DNA from: Garcia nutans
Taxonomy: Eukaryota; Streptophyta; Magnoliopsida; Malpighiales; Euphorbiaceae
Reading direction: 5' to 3'
NCBI GenBank assembly: GCA_947685225.1
Contig: CANTUV010000062.1
Location: 14,652,501-14,716,500, forward strand
Length of the DNA stretch: 64,000 bases
Numbering within the stretch: position 1 is the stretch's first letter; the number at the start of each line of letters is the position of its first letter. Under the pieces are notes generated by a model. It did not search any database. It had not been told where the DNA came from and saw nothing but the letters and a program-made list of their open reading frames with translations. Shown piece by piece: positions 46,215-56,800 of the stretch. The translations under genes were made by a program, and so were the position numbers.

Positions 46215-47176
46215 AAAAGGAAGAGCTAGGGTTGAGGGCGGTTGACGATTTGGAGCAAAGTTTTGAGCCGTTAGAGAAAAGTTTTAGGGTTTAACATTAG
46301 TTTTCTTGATTTTGATTAAATTTTGGATCAAAACTAGTTTTAGATTAGATTGTTCATACCATTGTTTCATCCTTCTTGCAAGATTTGAACAAGAGATTCT
46401 TCAGAAGCTTCAAGGAGTTGTAACTTGGTTTTGTTCTCGAACTTATTCTCTTTATTTTCATTGAATGGATATTATCATGTCTATTTTGATTTCTTTGAAC
46501 ATTAATGAGATGAATAAGTTTGATTGCATTATAAACTAATTTGATCTAGTCTAGGGTTTGTATGGATCTGCTATGATTGTATGAATTGGATTTTCTCTTA
46601 GCTAATAATTTCTTTAGCCTTGATTGAATGAAACATTGTTAATATATAATTGATTGACAACCAATTATGTGTTTTAAGGTATTAGATGATGGATCGAGAG
46701 ATGAAGTGTAATACTTGAACAATTCAATTAGGGACTTAGGTGAATTAGAGATATAACCTATTAAAAAGATTATTTCACTTATAACAAGATTAGTTGAAAG
46801 AGGTTTGAATGCAAGAGCTTATTTCCTTGACTCGATTAGTTGAGTTGTTTGAGATTTAATCTTTGAAATTGAATTAGTTAAGAGGAATAACCGTTCATAC
46901 ATATAAGTAGTAGAGAAGTGCAAACCCTAGACCATTCTATCAAGTGAATCAAAACTCAGCTCAATTTACTTTTATTGTTTTAAACTTTAATCAATCTTCT
47001 TCATTATTTAGCAATTTATAAATCTCTTTATTACTTGTTAAACATAATCTGATAAGCAATTAACCACTTTAGCTTCCTTGAGAGAACGACCTTGGGGCGA
47101 TCACCTTTACTACAGCTACCTCGTATACTTGCGAGTGACGCTTTGTGGTAGAGTTAATTCGAGCGCAACAAGTTTT

Positions 47177-47194
47177 TGGCGCCGTTGCCGGGGA
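47177..47194 (+). other. Athila-2 primer binding site, tRNA-Asp type
   Basis: TGGCGCCGTTGCCGGGGA, 6 bases inside the 5' LTR; complementary to the 3' end of plant tRNA-Asp without mismatch as I recall that tRNA. Confidence 0.88.
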
Positions 47195-47314
47195 AGCTAA
47201 TTGGCGTAATTGTTTATTAAAAAAAAAACTAAAACTTAAGATTATTTTTCATTATTTACTTTTGATTTTATTTTATTTGTCTTTTGCTTTTAATAATTTC
47301 TTTTTCTAGAAAGT

Positions 47315-48901
47315 TTGTTTATGCAAGGCAGGAGATCACTCGAAGGAGAGCTACATCCATTCATTCCAGAAATTCAAAGAGTGAAAAGGAGCAGAGAAGA
47401 GTTTGAGCTCTACATCGAATTTGATACAGAGGAGGACACTTCTGAATTTGAATCGGAATCTAAACAATCTGTTAAAATGGCTGAAGAAAGGCAAAGAACG
47501 ATGAGAGACTTTGCTAGACCTGTCATTGGAACTTCCACTTCTTGCATAATACTGACAGATGCAGCAAGAAATTATGAGTTGAAGAACATTCACTACAACA
47601 TGCTGCCATCATTTTATGGAGTTCCAAATGAAGATCCTCTGAACTTTATTCGGGATTTTTATTCTACCCTCAACACTTTTCCTTTGGGAGGACTAACAGA
47701 AGATCAATTGAGGATGAGATGTTTCCCTTATACTTTGAAGGATAGGGCAAAGAGCTAGCTTATGATGTTGCCCGAAAACTCACTGACAACTTGGGAGCAA
47801 GTTTATAACAAGTTCATGGGCAAGTTCTATTCACATCAAAAGACAGCTGAGTTGAGAGGGAAGATTGCTACATTCTCTCAATTTGAAGGAGAGCCATTCC
47901 ATGAAGCTTGGGACAGATTTAAGATGCTATTGATCCAGTGTCCACATCATCACTATCCCCTTCAACTTCTGAACCAGTTTTTCTACGATGGTTTAACCCA
48001 GCAATTTCATAATACAGTTGATAATGCAGCTGGGGGAGCCATGGGAGAAATGACAGCAGTTGAAACTTATGATATTTTTGAGATGTTGGGAGCTAATTCT
48101 CAACAGAAGAGTGTAAGAGGAAGAAGCAAAGGGGTGAACCAATTGGAAGCCAATAGTGATATGGTAAATCAGATAGCTGAGTTAACAAGGCAAGTGCAGA
48201 TGCTGAACATGAAGAACAATATTTCTTCATCTACTAAAGAAGCGTGTGGAATCTGTGGAACTGTCGGGCATGGAGCAAACATTTGTCCCTCTGCATATGA
48301 ATCATATGGGAATGAAGCTGAGCAAGTCAATGCTATGGGAGGATTTCAACCAAGGGCCAAGAATGATCCTTATTCAAATACATACAACCCTGGTTGGAAG
48401 AATCACCCAAATTTTTCTTGGGGAACAAATAATTCTCAGCAGCCTTTCCATTTTCTTCAAAGATAGAACCAAGAGCAAGGCCAATCCTCAAATCAAGGGA
48501 AGTCTAGGATAGAGAGTTTGGAGGAAAGTTTACAAGCTTTTATCCAAGTCAGTGCTAAAAATCAAGAGGTGACTAACAAGAGGCTGGATTCCTTAGAAGC
48601 ATCTTTTAAAAAAGTGGAGACTCAAGTTGGACAACTTGCACAACAGATGAAGATTCAACAAAAGGGGAAATTCCCAAGTCAACCTGAGCAGGCGCAATCT
48701 GTGACTATTCTTAGAAGTGGTAAGGAAATTTATAATAATGTTGAAAATGATTCTGTGAATGCAGGAAACAAAGAGAACAAGGGGGAGGAGAATCAAAGAA
48801 CAAAGGTGCTGGAGAAAGATCAGTGGAGAAGTCCCCTACAGCAGATCTACATAAGACAAGCAATCCATATCGGCCACCTATACCATTCCCCAGCAGGTTG
48901 A
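47315..48901 (+). pseudogene. Athila-2 gag pseudogene
   Basis: Same protein as the Athila-1 gag, starting MFMQGRRSLEGELHPF at 47315. A TAG at 47756-47758 replaces the Trp that Athila-1 has after RAKS; a second TAG at 48464-48466 replaces a Gln in the Q-rich stretch; and a frameshift near 48800 leads into an unrelated tail. The CCHC knuckle (CGICGTVGHGANIC, about 48246-48290) is intact. Relative to Athila-1 there is a 7-residue insertion (RPVIGTS region, about 47516-47536). Confidence 0.88.
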
Positions 48902-50010
48902 AGGATGATAAAGCAGATAAGCAATTTTCTAACATCTTCAACATGCTGTCTAAGGTAAGTATTAACTTACCCTTACTGGATGCAATAAAAAACATACCGG
49001 CTTATGCCAAGTTCTTCAAAGACCTAATCACCAAGAAAAAGACGTATGAGATGAATGAAAAGGTGATAGTTTCAGAGGTAGCTAGTGTTGTTCTGCAGCA
49101 TAAACTACCTCCCAAACTAAAGGATCTTGGAAGCTTTATAATTCAAATTTCTGTGGGGAATGGGGAAGGAACTAAGGGCATGTGTGATTTAGGAGCTAGT
49201 GTGAATTTGATGCCTTATTCTGTGTTCCAAGAATTAGAACTAGGGGAGCTTAAACCGACAAAAATGGTGTTGCAATTAGCTGATAGGTCTTTTAGATTCC
49301 CGAAAGGGGTTATAGAAGATGTGTTAGTTAAGGTTGGAGGGTTGATAGTACCTGTGGATTTCATTGTTCTTGACATGGAAGTAGGTAATTCTTCACCATC
49401 TGCACACACCATTCTGCTGGGTAGGCCTTTTATGGCGACTACTAACACTTTGATAGATGTTAAAAATGGAAAATTATCAATGATTGTTTTGGGACAAACT
49501 GTGGAATTTTCTATTTTTAACACTTTTCTTATTCCTACAACTGCTTTACATGAGGAATGTTCTTTAATTTATTGTGTTGAAGCAGTTGTTTCAGATGCTT
49601 TCTTGCAGACAGGTTCCCCAGATAAATTGGAGTTGACACTGACTTTAGAAGAGGGGGCTAAATCAGTGGGGAAGACCCAAAGATGCCTTAACCCAAAGGC
49701 ATATGAGAGCTCGAGGAATTATAAGGATCACACTAAAGCACTTCAAGACAGATTTATTGTGCATCAGACATTGAGTCCAGGTATGAAAGTTTTACTTTTT
49801 AATTCTCGACTCCGTCTATTTCCAGGTAAACCCAAATCTAGATGGAGTGGTCCTTTCAAGGTAACTAAGGTATGCCCTTCTGGTGCCATTGAATTGTTTA
49901 ACTCTAGAACTAATAAGACTTTTAAAGCAAATAGACTTAGAATTAAACCATATAAAGAAGGATTTCAGGAATTGAGGATCATTGACAGCACTTTGATCCA
50001 TGATCCCTAG
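48823..50010 (+). CDS. Athila-2 fused protease / integrase-tail ORF (395 aa)
   Basis: Open frame of 395 codons. Residues 1-274 match the gag linker and protease of Athila-1 (DLGAS at 122-126, ILLGRPF at about 197-203). Residues 275-291 (LEEGAKSVGKTQRCLNP) match the very start of RT. Residues 292-395 match the end of integrase (KAYESSRNYKDHTKAL to IIDSTLIHDP). Two deletions of about 348 bp and 2.34 kb relative to Athila-1 made the joins at about 49645 and 49696 and both kept the frame. The first join lies in a shared ACTTT. There is no RT, RNase H or DDE core. It may be expressed, but no function can be claimed; the start is the first Met after the gag frameshift. Confidence 0.8.
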   Translation: MEKSPTADLHKTSNPYRPPIPFPSRLKDDKADKQFSNIFNMLSKVSINLPLLDAIKNIPAYAKFFKDLITKKKTYEMNEKVIVSEVASVVLQHKLPPKLKDLGSFIIQISVGNGEGTKGMCDLGASVNLMPYSVFQELELGELKPTKMVLQLADRSFRFPKGVIEDVLVKVGGLIVPVDFIVLDMEVGNSSPSAHTILLGRPFMATTNTLIDVKNGKLSMIVLGQTVEFSIFNTFLIPTTALHEECSLIYCVEAVVSDAFLQTGSPDKLELTLTLEEGAKSVGKTQRCLNPKAYESSRNYKDHTKALQDRFIVHQTLSPGMKVLLFNSRLRLFPGKPKSRWSGPFKVTKVCPSGAIELFNSRTNKTFKANRLRIKPYKEGFQELRIIDSTLIHDP

Positions 50011-51610
50011 ACCTTGCATAATGTCCAGCTTTATGACAATAAAGAAGCGCTTAATGGGAGGCAACCCATTAGTTTGAATTTCTTTTTCATAGTTATAATT
50101 TTGTATTTTGCAATTTTGATTTTATGTTTAGTTTAAATAAATAGAAACCCTAAAGTCTCTTGCATCTTGTTTTTGAACAATTGTGTTTGTGATGGAAAAT
50201 TAGGTTTTGCCTCACCAAGGTACGATGGAAGACAGGTTGTCCCTTAATTCTTTCTCTTTATTATTCTTGTTTTCCATTGAGGACAATGTAAATTCTAAAG
50301 TGTGGGGTAATCTTTTAGCTTTTCTTTAATTTTTGTTTTGGTTGCCTTGGTATGTTTTATTGTGTTGTGCATGGTATAATTGTTAAAAATTTATTGATCT
50401 TTTCTGTGATTCTAGCATTATAGTTGAGACTTTAGTATCAGTGTAGATATGAGCATTTGAATTCATTCAGGATCTATTTTCACATTCTGCGGTTCTTGAC
50501 ATATAAATCTTTGAGAACCCACCTTTGTGAGTTTTGAGCCTTATAGATTAAATGATTGATTTTCTTTTCTTAAGTGTGCACCTTCATGATTTTGCATCTC
50601 TAGAGTTTGCTTTTGCATACTGATTGAACTCACATTATGATTTAATCTCAACTTTTAAAATGATGAAGGCAAATTAGGCTAGCCCTTTAGCTTAAAAAGA
50701 CCTCCTTTAATATTTAATTCCTTAGTGAGCCAAGTTGAGCCTTTGACCTTTTCTTGTTTGATCAACACAATTCACAGCTCAACTTTCTCTTATTATCATC
50801 ATACCTGCATTAAGGAATGGAGTTTTATGATATGACAATAGGGTAGTTTGTTTCAAAGTGTGGGGTAAGCAAGTAAAAAAAAATAGTGCTATTGGGGGTT
50901 GAAATGCATACTTTGCACATTGTATTTGATTAAGAGTCATTATTCTTTTCCTCTATATTTTAAGCTAGATGTTCCATGCAATTCTTAATTTTGTATATAT
51001 ATATATATATTTAAAAAAATGATAAAAGTAAAAAAAAAAAGAAAGAGAGAAAATAAAAGAAAAGTTACATATATATATACAAAATTCATATATGTTCTAG
51101 CATTGGTTATCAAAAGAGGAATGTTGACTCATGTATTTTTATGCAAATATGTAAGATTATCAAGGGTTGGTGAGTATGCCATTTGAGGGAGTTATGAGTG
51201 CCTTAGCAAGAGTAGTGTCTAATTTAGATACTCCATTTCTTGATGCTCTAGCTTAAATGTCGTTTCTCACACCTTCACCTTAGCCCCATTGCATCCAAAT
51301 AAAAGACCTTCGGATTATTTCTTGAGAAAATTAGTGAGGGAGATTGGATAATTAAGCAAGTTTATGGTAGTATGCAATCATGAGTGGTTTGAGTGATTAA
51401 CTTTTGAAATCGAGTGAAACACTTAGATGAGAGATAAGATTTGTATGTCTGGATTAATGAATGAGTTACGAAAATCTTGATTGAAGGAAATTGTAATTAT
51501 TTATGTCTAATGTCTTGAAGGATTTCATCTTATATGTTGGAATTATAGTTAAGGTTGTTTGAGTTTTTAATTTATGCCATGTGAATTTGCTTGAGGACAA
51601 GCAAAGTTGT
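50011..51610 (+). other. Athila-2 3' noncoding region
   Basis: Matches the Athila-1 sequences next to the integrase stop (about 15180-15250) and then the 3' noncoding region (11777-13270). The third ORF and the internal palindrome cassette between them (about 1.9 kb) are missing. Confidence 0.7.
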
Positions 51611-51624
51611 AAGTGTGGGGTAGT
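51611..51624 (+). other. Athila-2 polypurine tract
   Basis: AAGTGTGGGGTAGT immediately before the 3' LTR, identical to that of Athila-1. Confidence 0.8.
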
Positions 51625-51915
51625 TGTTTTGTTAGTTTTTGTCATAGATTTGTAGTTTGTTTATTATGATAATTATTGTTTTATTTAGGTATTTTGTTAG
51701 TTTTTATCGGTTTGTTTAGTGTTTTCATTAATTTTGATAGTTTTAGTTTATTTCAGTGTTTATGTTATTTTTGATCTAATTTTTAGTATGTGTTTATGTT
51801 TTGTTAGTTATTGTTTATTTAGTTTTTGTTTAAAGTTATTTGATGTTTTGTTTTAGGTTAAAAAAGCCAAGGAACCAAGACTGAAGGAAGAATGCACAGT
51901 AGCTGACACAGGCAG

Positions 51916-52318
51916 AGGACACGGCCAAGTTACTGGCCGTGTCCCATATCAAGTTAAAGAAGAAGAGCAACTCACAGAAGCAGACACATGCAAGGGACAC
52001 GGCCAAGTCAGTGGCCGTGTCCCTCCAATGAAGCCCAGACACGGCCAAGTCAGAGTGACTTGGCCGTGTCTCACCAAGTTCCAAAGGAATAGAAGAAGCA
52101 AAACTCACAGTGGAAGACACAGGCAAGGGACACGGCCAAGTCACCTGGCCGTGTCCCTCCAAAAGTCAAGCTCCACTTGGCCGTGTCACTCAACAAAGAA
52201 GAAAAGAAGAGAGGCAAGCAGTGGTGGACACAGGCAAGGGACACGGCCAAGTCACCTGGCCGTGTCCCTCCAAAGAACACTCACACGGCCAAGTCACTTC
52301 TGACTTGGCCGTGTCCCT
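51916..52318. repeat. U3 hairpin array (Athila-2 3' LTR)
   Basis: Six complete hairpins and one half (right arm only, about 52166-52190). The distance from the array to the TATA box is 42 bp. Confidence 0.92.
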
Positions 52319-52359
52319 CATGAACTAAACGTGCAACGAATTTTAAAGCGTACGTTTCG

Positions 52360-52368
52360 TATAAAAGG
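52360..52368 (+). promoter_or_regulatory. TATA box of the Athila-2 3' LTR
   Basis: TATAAAAGG at the same position as in the 5' LTR. As a 3' LTR promoter it points out of the element towards the right. Confidence 0.65.
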
Positions 52369-53324
52369 AAAAGGAAGAGCTAGGGTTGAGGGCAGTTGAC
52401 GATTTGGAGCAAAGTTTTGAGCCGTCAGAGAAAAGTTTTAGGGTTTAACATTAGTTTTCTTGATTTTGATTAAACTTTGGATCAAAACTAGTTTTAGATT
52501 AGATTGTTCATACCATTGTTTCATCCTTCTTGAAAGATTTGAATAAGAGATTCTTCAGAAGCTTCAAGGAGTTGTAACTTGGTTTTGTTCTCGAACTTAT
52601 TCTCTTTATTTTCATTGAATGGATATTATCATGTCTATTTTGATTTCTTTGAACATTAATGAGATGAATAAGTTTGATTGCATTATGAACTAATTTGATC
52701 TAGTCTAGGGTTTTTATGGATCTGCTATGATTGTATGAATTGGATTTTCTCTTAGCTAATAATTTCTTTAGCCTTGATTGAATGAAACATTGTTAATATA
52801 TAATTGATTGATAACCAATTATGTGTTTTAAGGTATTAGATGATGGATCGAGAGATGAAGTTTAATACTTGAACAATTCAATTAGGGACTTAGGTGAATT
52901 AGAGATATAACCTATTAAAAAGATTATTTCACTTATAACAAGATTAGTTGAAAGAGGTTTGAATGCGAGAGCTTATTTCCTTGACTCGATTAGTTGAGTT
53001 GTTTGAGATTTAATCTTTGAAATTGAATTAGTTAAGAGGAATAACCGTTCATACATATAAGTAGTAGAGAAGTGCAAACCCTAGACCATTCTATCAAGTG
53101 AATCAAAACTCAGCTCAATTTACTTTTATTGTTTTAAACTTTAATCAATCTTCTTCATTATTTAGCAATTTATAAATCTCTTTATTACTTGTTAAACATA
53201 ATCTGATAAGCAATTAACCACTTTAGCTTCATTGAGAGAATGACCTTGGGGCGATCACCTTTACTACAGCTACCTCGTATACTTGCGAGTGACGCTTTGT
53301 GGTAGAGTTAATTCGAGCGCAACA

Positions 53325-54476
53325 ATAGGATGTATGCACTAATGTATAAATGCATTGATCCAAGATCAATAAATGTATAAATAGAAATACCGAGTAAAGA
53401 GAGTGTACCAACTACAACATCAGAAGCACTCGGTTGTTGCTGCATCACATATACCCTCTACGATGACCCTACCTGCTATGGTGTACTAGTCCCTGTTGTG
53501 GATCCCCCTCTCTAACTAGATCCAAATTTGTCACCCCTACCACCTCTGCCATCTCGACCCCCTCTGTCACTGGGTCTGGAAATTGTTGTCTCAGTCTGTC
53601 TATCCATTGGTAGCTTTGGATAATCTCTGATAAAATGATCATGGGACCCACATCTGAAATATCCAGCTGATGATGGACTGGTACCCTAATAAACACCCCT
53701 ATGAATCTGACCAGACTAGGCACAAGTGAGTAGAGGAGATCTCTATACAACTGGGGTCAGAGTACTAGCCGCTGAAGCAGCAGGTCCCTGTCTCTGCCTC
53801 TGCTGCTGAAATCCCCTGCCAATCTGCCCCTGGCCTCTACCAGACCTTTGTGAAAAACTCCCTTGGCCCCTCTTAGATGATGAAGACCCTGCCTCTACTC
53901 TCTGCTCTAGCTGCAGCTGCAATCCCTGAACCTTTTTCACATTTCTAGCAGCAGATACCAATCGGGACAAATCCCATATTGACTTCAAGAGACCTAGCAC
54001 ATAATTGATGACCTCAGACCCTCCTCAAACCTCTGGCATCTATCAATCTCATCTATCACAATCCCTCTTGCGTACTTGCTTAACCAGATAAAATCCTTTT
54101 CATACTATGCCACTGTCTTTGTATCCTGCTTTAGACTTAGAAACTCCTTCTTTGCATCCTTATACTCTTAAGGAGTATATTTCTTATCAAAATCCTATAG
54201 AAAATCAGAATAAGTCAACATCGGAGTATCATCCGCGGCACAGGGAATTGTCTTCCACTAGTCGTAAGCGTCCCCTGTAGAAGAGACATGGCATAATCAA
54301 ACTTCTCTTCTATACTAGCCTATAACTGGATAAATATCCTGGCGGAACCTCCTAAACTGCTAGTCTAGCTGGCACTGATGCCTCCCTAGAATCTCAACAC
54401 TAACTCCAACAACACCCTCTCCGAGAGCAACACTCTCTGCAATCCCTTTTCCAGATCCATATATCTGAGATGCCAT
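53325..54476 (-). pseudogene. Tekay-like gag and protease start
   Basis: The likely start is the ATG at 54476 (MASQIYGSGKGIAESVALGE). A stretch with many stops follows (54001-54400), then a Gln/Arg/Gly-rich region (QRSGRGQGQIGRGFQQQRQ, 53743-54000), a CCHC-like knuckle in another frame (YFRCGSHDHFIRDYPK, about 53640), and the beginning of the protease with DLGSMHLYIS near 53340, where Athila-2 is inserted. The frames are broken repeatedly. Confidence 0.72.
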
Positions 54477-54626
54477 GTCCACCAATGTCTGTAAATATAG
54501 AAAGAACTGCCACATCAGTGACCAGATAAAATGTCAGTGCAATGCATGTATGACATGTTAAAATCACATTTAAAATTTCATTTTCTCTCTCTAAAAATCC
54601 TCGTAGGCTGAGAATCCCAAACCTAG

Positions 54627-54638
54627 GATCTGATACCA
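54627..54638 (-). other. Tekay-like primer binding site, tRNA-Met type
   Basis: The minus strand reads TGGTATCAGATC; the first ten bases match the initiator tRNA-Met site. Confidence 0.65.
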
Positions 54639-54645
54639 AAATAAA

Positions 54646-54821
54646 TGTAATACCCTTATACCCTATATCTGTATAATACACATACCAGTATATGTAAAAA
54701 ACGCATATGGAATATAAGAACGTCACAGTACAGTCTTTTCAAAAAAAATTTAAAATTCCAAAAATGATTAATTTAACATTTAAAATGTATTTTTAACAAA
54801 TAAATAAAAATACATAGTCAA
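54646..54821 (-). repeat. 5' LTR fragment beside the Tekay-like primer site
   Basis: Starts TGTAATACCC next to the primer site but then differs from the LTR at 28234, and it ends where Reina protease sequence begins (about 54822). The right edge is approximate. Confidence 0.5.
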
Positions 54822-56141
54822 ATTTTTCCAATTACACCGAACAGTTCCCAGTTGCTGTAACCACTGCACTCCTAAAACCACATCCAAACCCATAATTGGT
54901 AAAGAGTATAATGTAGCCACAAAGGAAATACCTTGTAGGGAAAATGGAATATCCCTGAATTTTCCATTGCGGAGTAAGGGAGTTCCATTGGCCACTTTAA
55001 CATTGAAAGGCATAGTCGGCTTCACCGGAAGTTTGATCAATTCATCTATCTTTTCATTGACGAAATTATGGGTGGAACCGCTATCGATGAGAACAATCAG
55101 TTCAAAAGTCATAATTTGGAGCACGACTCGCATAGTACCTGCTGAGGACCAACCAGAGAGTGTGTGTAAAGAAATTTCAGGCTCAATTTCATCTTCGTTG
55201 TCCTCATAATCAATTCCGCCATCAAGGAGGAGAAGCTGTGGTTTGGAAAACCGATGGCCCGAAATAAATTTTTCGTCGCAGTTAAAACACAACCCCTTTG
55301 TCCGCCGATTCTGCATCTCTTCCCAGGAAAGCAACTTAACTTGGGTAGTCATTTTGTTCTTTGTTGGGGACGAAGAGCTCGTTTGATAAGATGGAGCAAT
55401 TGCCTTTTTCTAACGCAGCAATTGTTCATCCCTCATTTGAGCTAAGCTGATGGCATCCTTTAGAGTTTTCGGCTTGAACATTCGGATTCCCTTGACAATT
55501 TCGGGTTTAAGTCCACCCATGAACGTCCCAACTAATGCCTTTTGTGTCCATCCTTTTACTCTATTGCCAAGTCTCTCGAACTCCCATTGATAATCTCGTA
55601 AGATTTCGGTCTGGCAAAATTTTGATAAGGACTCATCAAAATCTTCACAGTCGGTGGGCCCAAAACGAGACCACAATTCTTTAGAAAAAATTTCCCACGT
55701 TACTGTTTTCCTCGCTTCAGCGTGAGTCCTGTGAAGCCACTGCCACCATTCGTTTGCTTCTCCCCGAAGGTGATAAGAGGCCAAGGACACCTTTTCTGGA
55801 TCCGGGGTTCCTTGGTATTCAAAAAATTGATCCACTGTTGTGAACCATTCAGTGGGATCATCTCCGGAATATTTCAAAAACTCCAATTTTGCCAATTTCG
55901 CGGAATACAACGGCTTCCCTCCATCTCTGGATCCATCTTGGTTGGTGCGATTTTGGCTAGATCGGTCACTTGCACTGCCAGATGCCTCTCTGCTAGGAAG
56001 TGTAAGTTCAGAGAATTTAGTGATGGCTGCTTTGATTTGCTGCAGTTCATCGCTAAGTCCTCGTTCCATTCTCTACAGATTGTCTTGGAGCTGGCCAAGG
56101 CCAACTTCCAAATTTTCAATTCGCTCTTTGTTTGTTGCCAT
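54822..56141 (-). pseudogene. Reina-like chromovirus gag and protease, truncated
   Basis: The start is the ATG at 56141 (MATNKERIENLEVGLGQLQ). A TAG near 56074 and another at 55410-55412 are the only stops in one continuous frame as far as the protease. Gag domain FLKYSGDDPTEWFTTVDQFF and FSKELWSRFGPTD (55410-56069); a knuckle-like CFNCDEKFISGHRF in which the last Cys is Phe; protease with LIVLIDSGSTHNFVNE and LDVVLGVQWLQQLG, ending VRCNWKNLTM near 54822. RT and everything downstream are gone; the frame runs on into unrelated sequence to 54780. Lineage by similarity to Reina-type chromoviruses, from memory. Confidence 0.78.
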
Positions 56142-56180
56142 GAACAAGAGGAAAAGAAGGAAAAAAAATTAGGATAGCAG

Positions 56181-56192
56181 GCTCTGATACCA
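56181..56192 (-). other. Reina-like primer binding site, tRNA-Met type
   Basis: The minus strand reads TGGTATCAGAGC, a perfect initiator tRNA-Met type site, one base inside the LTR edge TGATAGGTCCC (56194). Confidence 0.85.
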
Positions 56193-56193
56193 A

Positions 56194-56800
56194 TGATAGG
56201 TCCCAGTCAAAGCCAAAAGGGAATAGATTAAGTCAATAAGAAGATTTTGGATATTTTCCATTATATTTTCCACTGCAGCTACAATGAAATTAAATAGGAA
56301 AAGAAGTCAACTGTTTATTCCTATTCTAATGGCCACAATTGGAACTTATGAGATATCTTAGCCATATTTTGTTGACAGCATCATGACTAAGTAAACAACA
56401 TTAAAAAAAAAAGAAAAATAATTGCAGCAAAATAAATATAGCAACAGAATTAATCTAAATACTTCTTATTCCTGATGACCACCCTTGTTGACCGTCGTGG
56501 TGGTCTATCACTCTCTCTAGTAAATCTCATCATCATCAGCCCAAAAACCGTTCACCTTCTTTTCTCCAATGAGGAAAAATGAAAATGTATATTTAGATGC
56601 AAATGGATGAAATAAAAAAAAACAAGAGTTGACCAAATAAAGGGGAAAAATGTATATTAGATACTAATAAAAGAATTTAAATTGAAAAGAAAAGAATAAA
56701 AAATTACCAGAGTCACAAGTTGGGTTATATATACTCCAAAAAATGGAGTATTAGTATTAGTGATAGAAAAAGAAAATGACAGAAACTGCTTCATTGGTAC
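56194..56800 (-). repeat. Reina-like 5' LTR (right edge undetermined)
   Basis: Left edge TGATAGGTCCC. No second copy exists in the window because the element is truncated, so the right edge is a guess; short LTRs are normal for this group. It includes a TATATA stretch at about 56725. Confidence 0.45.

Larger units (their letters stand above)
45454..47170 (+). repeat. Athila-2 5' LTR
   Basis: Begins TGTTTTGTTAG and ends GAGCGCAACA, beside the primer site. It carries seven hairpins (45746-46163) and a TATA box (46206-46214). Compared with the 3' LTR it has 17 extra bases in the array and more CG-to-TG/CA changes in the arms. Confidence 0.95.
45454..53324 (+). mobile_element. Athila-2: internally deleted Athila-type element
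   Basis: 7871 bp on the plus strand with LTRs of 1717 and 1700 bp, a perfect tRNA-Asp primer site and the same purine tract as Athila-1. The internal region is only about 4.45 kb: gag is present but broken, and the RT, RNase H, integrase core and third ORF have been removed by deletions. LTRs, primer site, leader, purine tract and the 3' noncoding region are retained, so it has the parts needed to be mobilised by a relative such as Athila-1. Sequence similarity to Athila-1 is high in gag and moderate in the LTRs. Confidence 0.93.
51625..53324 (+). repeat. Athila-2 3' LTR
   Basis: Begins TGTTTTGTTAG and ends GAGCGCAACA. A 17-bp gap relative to the 5' LTR after CCCTCCAAAAG removes the left arm of the fifth hairpin. 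Its other arms are better preserved (more intact CACGG) than those of the 5' LTR. Confidence 0.95.
28234..54821 (-). mobile_element. Tekay/Del-like chromovirus (Gypsy), twice interrupted
   Basis: Minus-strand element with gag (53325-54476), protease and RT (44247-45453), RNase H, integrase and chromodomain-type tail (30662-32784), a 3' LTR (28234-30661) and a tRNA-Met primer site (54627-54638) next to a short 5' LTR fragment. The pieces fit end to end: the protease sequence IDLGSMHLYISAS at the right edge of Athila-2 continues as MSDMDYESLGFDV at its left edge, and RT motif IRSFLGL at 44247 continues as YYYRFVKGF at 32784. Heavily mutated and inactive. The two LTRs do not match beyond their first ten bases, discussed in the findings. 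Confidence 0.75.
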
